DNA of 53,951 nucleotides from Chara braunii (GCA_003427395.1 BFEA01000444.1:438018-491968); one strand, 5' to 3'. Numbered from the stretch's first letter, positions 18,850 to 32,650 are shown. Notes: generated from the sequence alone by a model not told the origin. Program-made: numbers and translations.

Positions 18850-19165
18850 GACGCATCGGGGAACGGTTCGCGCACGAGTCCGATTCGGGCGTTAACCACA
18901 CGTACCCCCTATGCTACAACGAACGAGAAACGCCCTTGACTGGATCACCTCTGCGATTGCATATGAAAAAACTCCGTTTGTGGTTCGGTAGCTCGGCAGG
19001 GATACGCCCACCTAAGGGATGGTGACAACTCTCGTGGGTGGAGGTAAGTTGTACCTCACGTGACCCTATCCTGTCGTAGGGGTTCGCAATAGGTATAGTT
19101 GGCGCACTTGGCCGAAACAGCAACGCTCTATGACGAAGTCCTGCAAAATCCTACATGACGTGGCC
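18850..19165 (-). repeat. Inverted repeat B', partner at 25205-25510
   Basis: Reverse-complement similarity of roughly 75-80% to 25205-25510, including GTTAACC.....TACCCCCTATGCTACAACGAACGAGAAACGC against its complement at 25423-25465. A shorter related piece lies at about 21120-21210. The arms are 6 kb apart. Confidence 0.7.
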
Positions 19166-19202
19166 AGGAGGGTCCCCTATACAGGACCGATGCGCTCGAC
19201 AA

Positions 19203-19650
19203 CGGTATAGAGGGTCAAGGAGTGTCCATCCAATTGCTTCATGTATGATTAACACGATGTTTTGGTTAGTATTGAGAAGTGACGGGATAGAGGGCCAATG
19301 AGTGTTCGTCCAGTCGCTTCATGTATCATTAATATTATTTTTTGATTGGTATTAAAAACTAACGGGATAAAGGGTCACGGAGTGTCCGTCCAGTCGCTTC
19401 ATGTATGATTAACATGATGTTTTTGGTATTGAGAAGTGACGGGATAGAGGGTCAAGGAGTTTTCATCTAGTTGCTTCATGTATGACTAACTTTATGTTTT
19501 GATTGGTATTGAAAAGAGACGGGATAGAGGTCCGATGAGTGTCCGTCCAGTCGCTTGGTTTGTTTTTAATTGATGTTTTGATTGGTATTGGAGAATGAAT
19601 GGGCAGAGGGTCAAAGAGTGTCTGCCCGATTGGTCTATGTGTGATGTTCC
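19203..19650 (+). repeat. ~80-bp minisatellite, six copies
   Basis: Units begin near 19203, 19282, 19363, 19439, 19520 and 19600 with GACGGGATAGAGGGTCAAGG, then GAGTGTCCGTCCAGTCGCTT, CATGTATGATTAAC and TGTTTTGATTGGTATTGAGA. Spacing is 76-81 bp; the outer copies are the most diverged. Confidence 0.9.
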
Positions 19651-22600
19651 TACTGATTTGGCTGCTTGAAGTATGATGGGTCAAATGACAAAATAATGAA
19701 AGCAATGGAACGATAGATCCTTTCCGTGAAAGCAATGTGACTTTCGCTTAGAAACTAAGTAATGAGAGTTGATCAGAGGGAGACATATCGTTACGATTAT
19801 GAGAAAATAACATAAGAGAAATAGTGTGTATAGAAACAAAGAAAAGTCTGATGGGAAAAAACTTGACCACATAAGATGGGTTTCAAAAATGGGATCCTCA
19901 CAAACCAACTTGCGTAAAGCGAGCGGCGGTCATAGCCTACACACAAGTAGAAAGAGACTATTAGGAAAACTTAGAATTGAACTTTTGATTAAGCATTCGA
20001 TGGGTGAGACCGAAGGAATCTGAAGGAGTAAATTTCGGGGAAGAAATGTCAGAGAGAAAAAAAAGAAAAAAGATGTTGAAATTTGTCACATATGTGTTCA
20101 GGTCGCGAATACCGGGGTATAACCGGGTAAAAGGGATTTATTAAAAGTTTGTGCATCTACTGCATTGCATATTCTTCACTCGGATAAACATGTCGGTCTA
20201 ACTTATTAAACTATTCTTCGGCCTGATACTCACTCCTAAAGGTGAACTCTTGTAGGCAGGCAAAACTTTCCTTATGTCTCATGACTTAAAGGTCTTAATC
20301 ACTCTTAAGGGGTCCTTTGTGTGCAGTGAGGGGGCGAGACATAGATGGGTCACAATAATAGGAATAAATGATGAGAGAAGGTTAGGGTAATGAGGGACAA
20401 GGATGAAAAACCTATGTTGATTGCATTTAGTGCCTGAAATGGGAGTTATGTTCTGCATTCTGTGCAAGTTTTTTTTATCAAAGGAGTTTTATCTCCTTCT
20501 GGGTATTTGTCAGTGCATTCCAAGTGGTAAGTGCATCTCATTGGACACATCAGGACTATGAGAATATGACTTGTTCACCTATATTACCCTCATTATACGT
20601 ATATTTATAGCTGAGTCATAAAAAGGGGAGATAAATCACTAGTTTGTCGGGTCTTTGTCTCAGAAGGGTCTTGGGAGACTACTAGCAAACCATCCAAGGA
20701 ATAAAAATCATATGTTAAGTTTATTACTTGGAAGATTATATCCATCATAGGGAGACTGTCGTCCGCCGTGGGACGCTAGACCCCCCCTTATCACATTAAA
20801 AAGTGTCCCTTACTTTAAATACCACCATTTGTCATAAAAAAGTGAGGGAGCCTTGTTGCTTAGTTAGCTTCAGTCAGCGAGCAATCTGCTCAACTTTCCT
20901 TTCTGTACCAGTGAAGACCCATATAGTTATAAGTGTTGTGAACATTCTTCTACATGTGAGCATTGTTAGACCCATTACTTGTACAACAGGTTAAAGAGGT
21001 TCTCATATTGAGACATAGCAAACAACGGAATGGTAGGCCGTTTATATGGGGTTTGTGCGTTCTTAGAGGAACCTAACAGTATGAGATAGAAAGCCCTAAT
21101 GCACAAACTCGTCCTATTGCATAAGAATCGTGTGCTACAACGAAGAAAAGAAAAAAACATCGATCGATCCACCTCTGGCACGACATATTAAAAGTCGCCA
21201 CAATGTAGGTCGGTAACAAGTTGATAAGAGAGAGACTGAATTTTATCTAGGGTCTCCTTATGAAATACATGTAAGCATATATTTTGACCATGTCATTTCT
21301 CGTTTGCCGGAAGTGGGTATGAGGAGTAAATAGATAAGCTTTGAGTGACTTGTATATTTCAGACAAGGTCTTGCCTATATCTTAGTGAAATTTCTAAAGG
21401 GGTGAGGTATGTCGATCTATTAAGAAGCGTTGGTCAACCTGCATTAGCAACCATAGTTGCACAAAGTCATTTAATTGGGGGGAGAACTGAAAGACCAACA
21501 AAGGACCGGTCAGCACAGGGACTTTTAATGAGGAGCGACTTCATAGTCTAATATGAATGGTCAGCCAACGACCATACGGGACTATAATTGTGAAGAATTA
21601 CAAAGGAAGGGTGAAAGGTGATATAGTCAAATTACCATTTCTGCGTTGATCTAATCTCCCGTGATATTCACATCGTGACTGACCATAGGCACTCATTAAT
21701 CTGAGTGCTTACATCTAGAACAATCAACTATGTCACCTAAGGGGCGTGGATCAGGAACAGGAAGGGAGAGAGGGGGACAGCTAGAAAGAGTTGTTGATAG
21801 ACCGGTTGACTTAACAAAGAAAAGGGAGGAAGCGGAAGGAGAGGAGGAAGAAAAAAAAGAAAAATGGGAAGGGGTTAGGATGCATCATCGCCAAGAAGAC
21901 AGGTGAGAGCATACAGCACCCCCATAAAAAATAGCGTACTACTCGTATCAGTATGAAAAACACTATGGAGCTTTGCCTCCTCGTTTGGGGTCGTCTTCTC
22001 ACCCCATGTCACATTCCCCTCCTTCTTCTTCTATGATACTTCATCCACGATGATTGGCAGTACTTCCTTCACCTCCTCACGCTTTTCTTCCACCACCACC
22101 TCACATCCCTGATTCGCCCTTTGTTTCTCAAGCTGCGACCCCTGATCATCGATTCTGTATCACCTTGATGTTCCTCTTTTTATGCCAAATCGAGTTATGT
22201 GGTCTGATCTCCTATCTGCTGTATAAAGGGGTCATGTAAAGAGGAAATTCTTGATATGCCAATAGAATCAGGGCACTTGCTACTATGAAAACTACATCCC
22301 TAACTCAAAGGAGGATCCAATGGTGATACAAGTATTAAGGGCACATCAGTACTGTTGAAGTTCTCGATGGCAGTAAGCACCTTAAATATATTAGTATACA
22401 TCTGTAACACTATGGTCATCAGCTACCTGAGAAAATATTATGACACTCGGTATGTCTACGATGTTGCCAAAGGTGCGATAATACATAGGAGTAACGTCTA
22501 TAAAAAAATTACGATAGATTGGGCCATACAGAAAGTTTGGATTCTACTATGACTAATATTGCTAGCTATTGCAAGCCTTATGACCACCGATGATACTTTG

Positions 22601-22959
22601 TGGTTTAAGTATGACCGATTATATTAGTGATGATATGCTTATTGACTAAGTACTCGTTGACTCAACTTTGCTAGTTAGGTAGTCTTTGTTTGTGTTTTGA
22701 TACAACCTCGCGAGGAGTAGGTCAGAGGTTCTTGCTAAAAAAAACAATTGGCAAAAGAAGAGCCGCAAAACTTAGAAGTAACGGATGAAGTGTTCTCCTC
22801 TGTTGTATTGTGAAAACAAGAGAAAAAGAGGGTTGCGAAAATGCCGCATGTATGCTACGATGTCGAGATGCCCGAAAAAGTCAACAATAGGATGAAGTTG
22901 ACAATTTCGTTTGACAGAACTGAAGAGGATGAAATTGATAAGTGATGGAGAATTCCCAT
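19651..22959. other. Long AT-rich stretch, no gene seen
   Basis: No frame above about 70 codons with any recognisable motif. Frames are short, evenly scattered on both strands and of AT-driven composition. It is probably ancient repeat sequence; a partial copy of repeat B' lies at about 21120-21210. Confidence 0.45.
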
Positions 22960-23720
22960 CATAGAAGGCACTTGCGGTTAATGACCACCTGAAATTTCAG
23001 AATGAAAGATTCTGAAGTGGTCTGAAACCGCTGAAATTGTCTGAAGACACTTCAGTTCATTTTAAAAGTTTCGGGTGGTTTGCAGGACAAGTTTTATGGG
23101 TTTTTTTTTTCTACCTATTTTTTCAGCCACTTCAGATCATTTCAGGAATTTCAGGTGGGGACCTGAAACGGCTGAAGTGGCCGAAACCCCTTTCAGAAGC
23201 TTCAACCACTTCAGGTCATTTCAGGAATTTCAGGTGGGAACTTCAAACCGCTGAAGTGGCTGAAGCTTCTGAAAGGGGTTTCAGGTATTGGATGGGGATA
23301 CATGAAACCCCTTTCAGAAGCTTCAACCACTTCAGGTTATTTCAGGAATTTCAGGTGGGGACCTGAAACCGTTGAAGTGGCTGAAGTTTTTGAAAGGGGT
23401 TTCAGGTACCCTCATCCAAATGATTGGATGGGGGTACCTGAAACCCCTTCAATAAGCTTCCGCCATTTCAGGTCATTTCAGGAATTTCAGGTGGGGACTT
23501 GAAACCGCTGAAGTGGCTGAAGCTTCTTAAAGGGGTTTCAGATACCCCGATCCCACCATTTGCAATGGATCTGTAGGCAATCTGAAAGTGGTATATCAAC
23601 CTGAAGTGGTTGAACTGACTGAAGGCGGTTTCAGACAACCCCATGTATAGATCCACACACAATCTGAAAGTGGTGTAGTAACCTAAAGTGGTTGAACTGT
23701 CTGGAAAGGAGACCTGAAAA
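22960..23720. repeat. Palindromic satellite built on CTGAAG/CTTCAG
   Basis: Successive units are self-complementary. Arms 23183-23214 and 23251-23282 match at 31 of 32; arms 23304-23335 and 23372-23403 at 29 of 32. Units are joined by a second palindrome (23404-23439, AGGTACCC...GGGTACCT). Each unit centre carries TTCAGGAATTTCAGGTGGG (23141, 23220, 23341, 23477). Flanks are degenerate copies of the same hexamer theme. The 109-codon frame here only reflects the repeats. Confidence 0.9.
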
Positions 23721-24789
23721 TATGTGCAACCGTTAACCATCTCTCGTAGAAGGCGTTTTCTTTTGGGTAGAGTCGGGATGGAAAACAACAGAGAGGCACG
23801 TTGTTATACGGATAACTTTGTATGTATCATCGCATCTGAGGGTTCCTTTGTGAGATAACAACTATCCTAGAAAGGGGGATCCCTCTCTCTAAACAAGTTA
23901 TGATAGAGGAATCACCAGTCAACGCATGGGTCAGAAGAGTGACCGGAGGGGAATATTGCCCTACGACTGTTTCAATCGAGGCTAGACGCGCGAGTAAATT
24001 TGTATTTTCCGCCATGTTCTTAAGGGCATTTTTACCGGACTTCATCATTGATGAAGTTTTCGGAGGACGATCTAGGGTGAAGCTCGTTGCGACCACGGCA
24101 CGAGCCGCGCATACAACGGGGTATGAATTTTTCACCCTCAATCTTGTATACTGTCTTTATCTAGAGATTGGGTCTGCCTTGGAAGGAAAGAACACTAGCA
24201 GTTTTATAGCAACCGTGAGGGTTTTCTCCCAGATTTATTTTATTCAAAAAAGAGCTGCTTTTTTTTTAGAAGCTAAAAAAGGAAGTCATCGACAATACAT
24301 GTGTGGATAACATCCCCATTCTCCACGGGCCTACTTACAACTCGTTGACAGGAGATTGGGAGACATTTGTCGAAATGAAAGTTGAAGCTGAACAGGTAGA
24401 TACCCTTTAAGAGATCTATAAATATATACTCAACTATGACTACAAGAATAGGACTAACAACAGATGAAAATAATAAGTTTAGGAGTCAAAATTGTCAGGG
24501 TTCTCACTATCACTCAATAAGTATAATGTTTTAAGGGTGGTCAAAGTGGGCTGACAGGAGAGTTATCCCACGTCGGACTCGTGTGTCATAACAAGTCCTT
24601 AAGGAGTCAAAAGGGGGTGATCAAGATGCCATACGCATCAAGGTGATCAAGATGCCATACGCATCAATAACGTCTGAATTTATCTTACCGAGTCGAGTGA
24701 ATAACGAAATTACAGTATCAATACCTCGGAACAGAATCAGAGGTGAAGTTATGGATCTAAGGTGAGGTGCGTCCATTACAGGTTCCCGG
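23721..24789. other. No supported gene; one 26-bp tandem duplication
   Basis: A 136-codon plus frame (23900-24310) has mixed composition but no recognised motif. A perfect 26-bp duplication lies at 24615-24640 and 24641-24666. Confidence 0.4.
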
Positions 24790-24825
24790 ACCATGTTGAA
24801 CGACGTCCCCGTCGTTCACATGTTA

Positions 24826-26024
24826 AGCGCGTGTGATTTTTATCTTCGGTATGTTGTGAACTGACATTTTGCCGGATAAATTTTACTTTGATTAAATTAG
24901 GAATTAACTTTTTTTTTTTTTTTTAATGTTTGTTTATCGCGTGTGTTAATGCGCAGAGGTGACATTGTTATGGTCGGCGTCATGTCTAGTTATCGGAGTC
25001 GCAAGTTAAAAAAAACTATTTTTGTTTTTCTCACGCACTCTCTAATCAGATAAATTCCACGCTTGTTATCCTCAACGTCTGAGAGTTGCTTATGGTCACG
25101 CAGAAATGAGACACTCTGTCGAATATCGTCAAAAACGCATACTCTGTGAGATGCAAAAATACGCACAAATACCTTTATAAGGGTATTCGGACCGACACCA
25201 TGTAACGCATAATTTTGCAAAACTTTCTTGCAGAGTGTCGCCACTCTAGTCAAGTGTACCTCTCGAGAACCCCTACGACAGGATAGGACCACGCGAGGCA
25301 CAACTCTCCTCCACCCGCGGAAGCTGTCACCATCCCTTACATGGGCGTATCCCCGCCGAACTACCGAACCACATGCGAAAACGTTTCATATGCAATTTCA
25401 GAGGAAGTCCAATCATATGCGTTTCTCGTTTGTTGTAGCATAGGGGGTATGTCTGGTTAACGCCCAAATCGGATCCGCGTGTGAATCGTCACCCGAAACT
25501 CTGATCTCACAAGCGTGATCCTACGACCACCGAGCATCCGCAGCAAGGCCCAACGTACTTTACCTTCATCCTTCACACCACTTATCACAAAAAAAATCAA
25601 GTTGGCGTCGATCTTGACCCCCGCAAATCGCCACTCTTCCAAAGTCGTACCCCTATCTATGTCTGCAAGGGAACAAAACTCGAACTTTTCCTCGTGTCGG
25701 ACTCCACTCACGCACACGATGTCAAGGGCGAGGGTCGCCCACACCGTTTGAACCAAAGGTGTAATAACCACCTACCTTGCAATTTTTGCACTATGAGGAT
25801 TTAACCGCCGCCTGAAACAAAAAAAAAAAATAGTTTTTCTTGTGACTTGCGGAATCGATAACCAGACCTGACACCGACCATAACAATATTACCTCCGTGC
25901 GTTCACACACGCCACAAAAAGATATTAAAAAAAAAAAATCAATCCTAATTTAATAAAAGTAAAATTTATCCGGCAAAATGTCAGTTCATGACATACCAAA
26001 GACAAAAATCCCGCGCACTTGAAA
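24826..26024. repeat. 1.2-kb inverted-repeat structure (A...A')
   Basis: 24826-25012 and 25836-26024 are inverted copies at roughly 85% identity, for example ACATTTTGCCGGATAAATTT against its complement. Repeat B (25205-25510) sits between them. A third copy, in the A' orientation, lies at about 30420-30610. Confidence 0.75.
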
Positions 26025-26182
26025 TTTGTGCGCCTACACACTCTCTACTTTCTCGTACCATTAACCGCATCTCGACCATTCAAAACCCGACCGTATCAGT
26101 TTAAGCTTCAAACTTCAATTCAATTTTTATCCCTGTTACATGTAAAAACAAGGGCAGATATCAGGGTATTCGTGTCGACAAC
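25604..26182 (+). repeat. Direct repeat, left copy (LTR-like)
   Basis: Aligns collinearly with 30188-30733 over about 560 bp at roughly 75-80% identity, from GGCGTCGATC through GGGTATTCGTG. Two direct copies about 4.6 kb apart would fit old LTRs, but the 4 kb between them has no coding motif. Confidence 0.65.
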
Positions 26183-29100
26183 ATTACCAAACCATATTAA
26201 GCGACGTCCCTGTGGAATAATCGAACGCTACAAATTAAACCACAATCCATTTGCTAACGAACGAATATCCAATCTGATCACCCAACTTGACTTTGTTCGA
26301 GGGTTTTATCAAAAGGCTATCGGTCACAACTATCCACTACCAGGAATTCAACTGGGGTCTCCGGTGATTAGGCCTAAGACACAGGGGTACTTGATCCATA
26401 CTACAGCGTAGAGATTGTTCCAAGTAGCCAGTGATAATCATCTTTCTTGATCCTTAACATCAGTTGGTTCATTGTTCAGTATCCTTTTAGTCATTGTCCC
26501 ACATACGGGGTTATGACCTAGAACGTAGGCCCTAACCGAGACCTTTCAAAATCCAACCATAAATCATAAGTTGAATACCAAAACCCTTTTACCTTGTACC
26601 ACAAAAAATATGAGCTTAATATCAAGACATTATCGCCTTGTCTTACTAAAAATCCAAAAAGGTATGAGTCTAGACCAACACCCACTTCGCTCTTGATCAC
26701 AAAAAAGAAACATTAACTCACTTTCGAGGCATTCTTTCCTTTTTCGGCAGTCATTCACAATTAGTATAATCTCACATCATAAAACTCTCATGAAGTCTAG
26801 TACATAAGGGTTAGGTCTCCATCTTGGTCCAACATAGACTAATTGATCGGACCAGTGTACGGTCGACCATATTGTTGTATAACGGTGGTGCCCTCGTTGA
26901 TTTCGCAACAATATGCGACTTATCCTAATTAGGTATCCCTTAGGATCTTGACTAACTCTAAACTCGATTTTGATCCCTCAGGAATCCCGCGGGAGTTAAA
27001 CTCTCTTGGGCAGCCTCACCCCTTAAGTTTTACCCCTTGGTTATACGTGGTCTCACCGCCGGGTTGTGTCGGCCAGCAGCCAACACTGGGGGTTGCGCCC
27101 CATTGATGCTAAGAATTACCGCTTAGCTAAATCTCATCGCACATGTCTTAAGGCTTGCATCATAGTGACTTAACGATGTGTCTCAATAAACTTGGGCGTA
27201 CTACGGGACTCCGCAGAAGTCCGCTTGGCTTAAGTAATCTACCAGCTCCCCATGAGACAACATGAAGGGTACTGATTCCTTTCCAAATAATGAAAATTCA
27301 CCGCCTGATTCACAGGACTGTGTGACATTATGAAAGATAATTTCTTAAAATTTTACCATTTTTGTGACATTCCAAAAATTTCATCATTGAATAGTCACTT
27401 TCTTGATCCTTCTCGTTAAACTTTGTCATTCATACTGTTTTTCATGTCATTTTAAATCGTTTAATCACCTTCTGTATAAAGGAAGTCACTAAAGAATCAT
27501 TAAATCATCTTTCACTTAAAAAAAAATCTACCATAAAAACACACATCATTAAGAGACCAATTTATAGGTCATCGTCACAACTCAACACAACATAACATTC
27601 GACATGGATAAGCATTCAACCCCAACATCACATAAATCCCTCAGGATTTTTACGTCATTCCGCGAATCAATTGTGCTTTCCCTTCTCATATTTAAACCCT
27701 CTGTCTGTTAGTACGACAGACCGCATCAGTATAAGGAAGAGTAGATAGCTCACACATTTCATGCTCACAAATACGTGAGATACATCATGTGCAACTACCA
27801 CACAAACATAGTCATACATCAAGATAAATTCACACGCGTGAGAGTGATTGTGATTGTCAGACAAAATCGATAGTCTCAAAGTCTCACATATACTCAAAGT
27901 TTAAAAGGTTCAACTAAAATGAAACAAGGTAGTCACAATGTCATCGGGTGTCACACAAAGATATCATAACCTCCATGGTCGAATGTCAAATATAGTTTCA
28001 ACAAGGTCGCTACTATACAAACTCAACTCAAAGAATCTTTCACATCAAACTCACCAATCATATTGCACACATAGACAATTCACAAGAATATCATTGTGTA
28101 CTTTGTCTGTGGCTAAAGATGAAGATCATGACCCTATATGAGCATTCATTCTATGCACATCTGACTCTAAGGTGTTACGTTATGAGCCTATGTCATCCCC
28201 TTCATGTGTTATCACTCAATACACTCCCAACTCTCGTATTACTTGCACACAACTCTCACACATCGCACTATGAATTAAGGGTTTTGTCACCTACGCTAAA
28301 ATCATCCCCCAGACACACCACATTACACATATCATAACTATCTAAATTTAAATTTAAAGTAGCATCGCCTATTTTCTTCTTCAGTACCAATGCTCTTTAT
28401 ACCCAAAACGAAAGGGGTATCATCATTTGTTTTGCACATTAATGAATATGACCCTCATCATTCAGTTTTTATCCTTAGAGTCAATCATTGACTCACTTAC
28501 GGATGACACTAATATACACAAATCCATATAACCCTGACATGTCATGTAAAGATTATATCTCAAATTATTCATACACTGGATTGCAACTTATGCTGCTTTG
28601 TCAGTTTCTTCTTTAACCTTATTACAAAAAATTATTCACGTATCATTAATAGGTTTTACTTTAACAGTAACACAATTTATTATTCAACCTTACTTCGATT
28701 TTAAAGGAGATATTCACATTTCAGGACAGGGTGTTCAACGTATCTTTTATACATATATTTACCCTTAGTTTTGCCCCTTCATCAAAGTTACTCTAAATCT
28801 ATTTTTCCTCCTAACAGATATCGCTACTTCAACCCGCCAATTAATATTCGACACATCCCCTTTCGATCCTTATTCAATCACGCGTCATGCAAACCTCTTA
28901 GCATAGCAAAAAGTTTTTTCGGGCACTCACTGTCTGCCTAACCCTCATATGAAGTTTGTCTCAGGGATCATAGCTCTCGCTTGGATCATGGAAGTCGGTG
29001 TACACACTAACAATATTAGTCATACTCCGAAGTTCATGACTAGAGAGTAAGAACCTTAAATTTAGCTTGAGGTACAAATCATATATCAGCTCACACATGT

Positions 29101-30187
29101 AACGCTCGTAGCCCGATCCTTTCACCACTAAAGTAGTTTTTACGGTTGTTTATATCATTGTTCCTCCTCTAAAAAATTATTGTACAAGAAACTCGGGAAG
29201 GATGACACTCAACGAAGCTGAAGGAAACACAAACTCCTCAACACACTTAACTTCTAAGGGTGAAAACTTCATTTTCTATTGCACAAAATATTTTTTTTGC
29301 CCACTTTTCGGCAGCCGCCTCAATTATCCTTAAAGACTTTGCAAGCAGACTCTCATGCGCAAGTGTGAGCTCGATTCCATGCGAAACCCAAAATGATGAT
29401 GAATCGTACATAGTTATGCTCACGATTGCACTGTTCATATCATGGTCGAAGTCATACTCAACCTAAAGACAGGTATCCGCATCTGACAATGTGCACCACT
29501 AAAAAGTGATATACTCCTCCTCCTTGACTCATCTTGGCAAGGACATCTCCAGTCCACCGGTTGTTTCGACTGGTAAAACTATGTTGGAATCCTCATTAGT
29601 CTACGACATCTCAACTTGTATTTGCTCTATCTGTATTCTGCCTATCACCGACAAACGCCCAGTATACCCATTACAGTTTTGAAACTCTTTACAACACTCA
29701 TTTTTGAAGATAAAATCCGAGTAATCTTTAAGTAAAAATTCACATTTTCGAACGTTTACAGTCATCAATTAAAAAGTAATAGCAAAAATAATGTATTGCA
29801 GTAACAATGCACTCGCAATTTTAAAATATTAAAAATTATAGTAATTATTATTCATAGTAAGAACAAATTATATTAAAAATGATTACAACAATAGTCATGA
29901 TAGTTAAAGGAATAAACATTATCTACAAATCAATAACTTAACAAAATCATTATGTGCGTATCATGACTGTAAAGAGTTTACAACAACAATTACGATAGAC
30001 ATTAGTCACGCTGTGATCATACGAAATTACCAATAATAAGTATTTTTTAGATGCAATAATTATGAGAGTATCATATTCCACTTAATGACTTTGATAGAAG
30101 TATATGATGTCGAGGGGCAGTGCAATTTTTCGAAAATTTGATGGTATCTCGAGCCCCGCTAAAGGACCACGCCTCACTGCTTATACC
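26183..30187. other. 4 kb AT-rich interior, no gene seen
   Basis: No frame with a recognised domain. 29740-30070 is extremely AT-rich. If the flanking direct repeats are LTRs, this would be a non-autonomous or fully decayed interior. Confidence 0.4.
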
Positions 30188-30733
30188 GGCGTCGATCATG
30201 GCCCCCACAAATAGCCACTATTCCAAAGTCATACCCCTATCCGTGTCTGCAGGTGAACAAAACTTAACTTTTCCTTGTGTCAGACTCCGCTCGCGCACGC
30301 CATGTCAAGGGCGATGGTTGGCCTCACCGTCTAAACCAAAAGCGTAGTAACCACCCATCTTACAATCTCTGCACTATGAAGACTCAACTGTCGCCTCATA
30401 CAAAAACAAAGGTAGTCATTCTTTTATCGCGACATCGATAATCAGATCTGACGCCGACCATAACAATGTCACCTCCGCGTGCACACACGCGCCACAAAAA
30501 GACGTATCAACAAAAAGAAAGAATCGTTTAATCGTAATTTAATCAAAGTGTGATTTCTCCGACAAAAATGTTGTTTCACGACATCCCAAAGAGAAAAATC
30601 ACACATGCCTGAAACTTGCGAGCCCACACACTCTCTACTTTATTGAAGCTTCCAAACTTCAATTCAAATTTTATCCCTGTCACCTGTGAAAACAAGGGCG
30701 GATACCCTTGTAAGGGTATTCGTGCCTACAACG
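30188..30733 (+). repeat. Direct repeat, right copy (LTR-like)
   Basis: Partner of 25604-26182, same orientation. It is followed by a short block (30765-30790) whose reverse complement recurs at 31115-31139 and 31199-31223. Confidence 0.65.
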
Positions 30734-31179
30734 AGGCCCAATATCTACTCAATGTTGCTGGCTATGGGCCTCGCTCCACTACTTTCGACGAAAATTTGTG
30801 AGTGCGGCCTCTTAAAAATTTTATTCGAGGGTTATCAGACAACACTTGTGAAGAAAACTCTCAAACCCTCAAGAGTGCATAACCTGCAACTCGCCGTTTC
30901 CTTAGGGTGCTTCATCCTAGCCCCGATTTAGCCTCCTTTTTGTTACGTGGACCTTGAGTTAAGGTGGACAAAGGAGTAGTTTATCCCATACTTGCGTCTC
31001 ATAGTAGTCTTGCAATTCGAGAGTTGGTGGTTATAGAGCAAGGGCTAAAAGACAAAAATCAGGCCGATGTATTTTTTCATTTTCTACTGGAAGGTTCACT
31101 CTTGTTTTGTACATTTCGAGAGTAGTGGAGTGAGGCCCCAAGTGGAGTGAGGGAAGGAATTTCGAGAGCTACAAATGAC

Positions 31180-31253
31180 TTTTTTTTTTTTTTTTTTAGA
31201 GTCAAGAGTGGTGGAGCGAGGCCCTATGGGCCCCGCTGCACAACTCTTGACTC
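31180..31253 (-). repeat. T18 tract with adjacent 25-bp hairpin
   Basis: T18 at 31180-31197, then arms 31199-31223 and 31229-31253 pairing at about 21-22 of 25 (start GAGTCAAGAGT) around a 5-base loop. It looks like a short retroposed or miniature foldback element next to the LINE tail. Confidence 0.65.
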
Positions 31254-32650
31254 GTGGAAATTTGCAAAAGTGCGGCATGAGTTCTCAGCGTCCTAGAAAC
31301 ACCCGAAGTTCAATCGCGACTGCACTTTTTTTTTTTTTTTTTTTTTTTTGGAAAGATTGTATTTGTATTGCAAAATCAGCAAATGGGATGAGGTCAGGAA
31401 CCTCACAATTCTACCCAGAGTTATCCTGGCAGCCTCGGCCAGTTCAGCTTAGGAGCATCGCTCGATACCCTGTATCCTATTCAAGATATATCAACCAACC
31501 AACTGGAAACCGGGTCCAGCGTCCCATTTTAGGCAGAATACTTTCCAAAAAAGTTAGTCCCTGAAGCAAAATGTAAAAAGGGGCTAGTCAAATATAACTC
31601 ACATTTATTGAAGGTCCCGTGGAACAACCTTATAGGGAAACTCTTATGCTATTTCATGAATAAAGTCACAATGTCTCGTAGTCAGGGTCCTTCTATGTTT
31701 GTCTTTCAACAATGTCTGTTTTTCTGAGCCAAACTTTCAAGTTGAAAAGCCTGTTACCAGTAACTAACCACACCTGTTCTTCCCACCACGAATTCGCTAC
31801 TATATCTATAGTCTTCCCAATATTACCATGAAGCTTAGTAACAGAGTGCACTATCCGGTCTACTACGACCCTATCGATTGCTTAGACCTTCCTGGTTCAC
31901 CTCCTCTATGGGCACCTAATGCGGTTCTGCACTTACTTCAGACCAGCGTGCTCTTGCTGACTATGATACACTATCCCCAGTAAATATGCCTGATTTGTCC
32001 GCCCAAACTCCAGGCCCGCTCATGAAAATCCTCACCATGTCAAGGGACCTTCGGACCACCCTAGCAAAAACTATCGTTGCAGGCTGGTGGGCAAGAGTGC
32101 TCTACAAAGGTGACCTTTAATGACGGCTGCTTGACAACTGAAAGGCGATTTCACGACTGACAATCCAGTTTCGCTTACGATCACTTGCTCAGGAACCACT
32201 TCAACCAAAAGACTCAGGAGCCTAGGAAACTCAAGGAACAAATTGACCAAAACACAGGCATGTGCCCTGATACCCTGCTCCTGGAAAGGAAAACAAACCC
32301 AGCTTCAAGCCTAAAAAACCTCATAATCCAAAAAAAACAACCCTAGAACCAAACCTACCTACCCCCCCTCCTACTCCTAACTAACAAAATATTCCGTCTA
32401 ATAGCGACGGGTTGACCAATCCTCCTAAGCCAAAGCTATTATAACCTCCAACCTATCATGCTCCTAATAAACAGGTACTCCGTCTAACATCGACAGGTGA
32501 ACCCCACAGGGACTCACAAGGACTGGTGTGGTGCTCCCGCCTCTATTCTCAACCCAGCTGCCATCCTTCTGCGGATTTTAGGGAACCGAGCAACCCAGGT
32601 TTAGATCTTACTAAACCAACTATTCCATACTAACTTCCCTGATTCCAACT

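Noticed and set aside
23037-23502. 109- and 66-codon frames in the CTGAAG satellite
   Set aside because: The translation simply mirrors the tandem palindromes.
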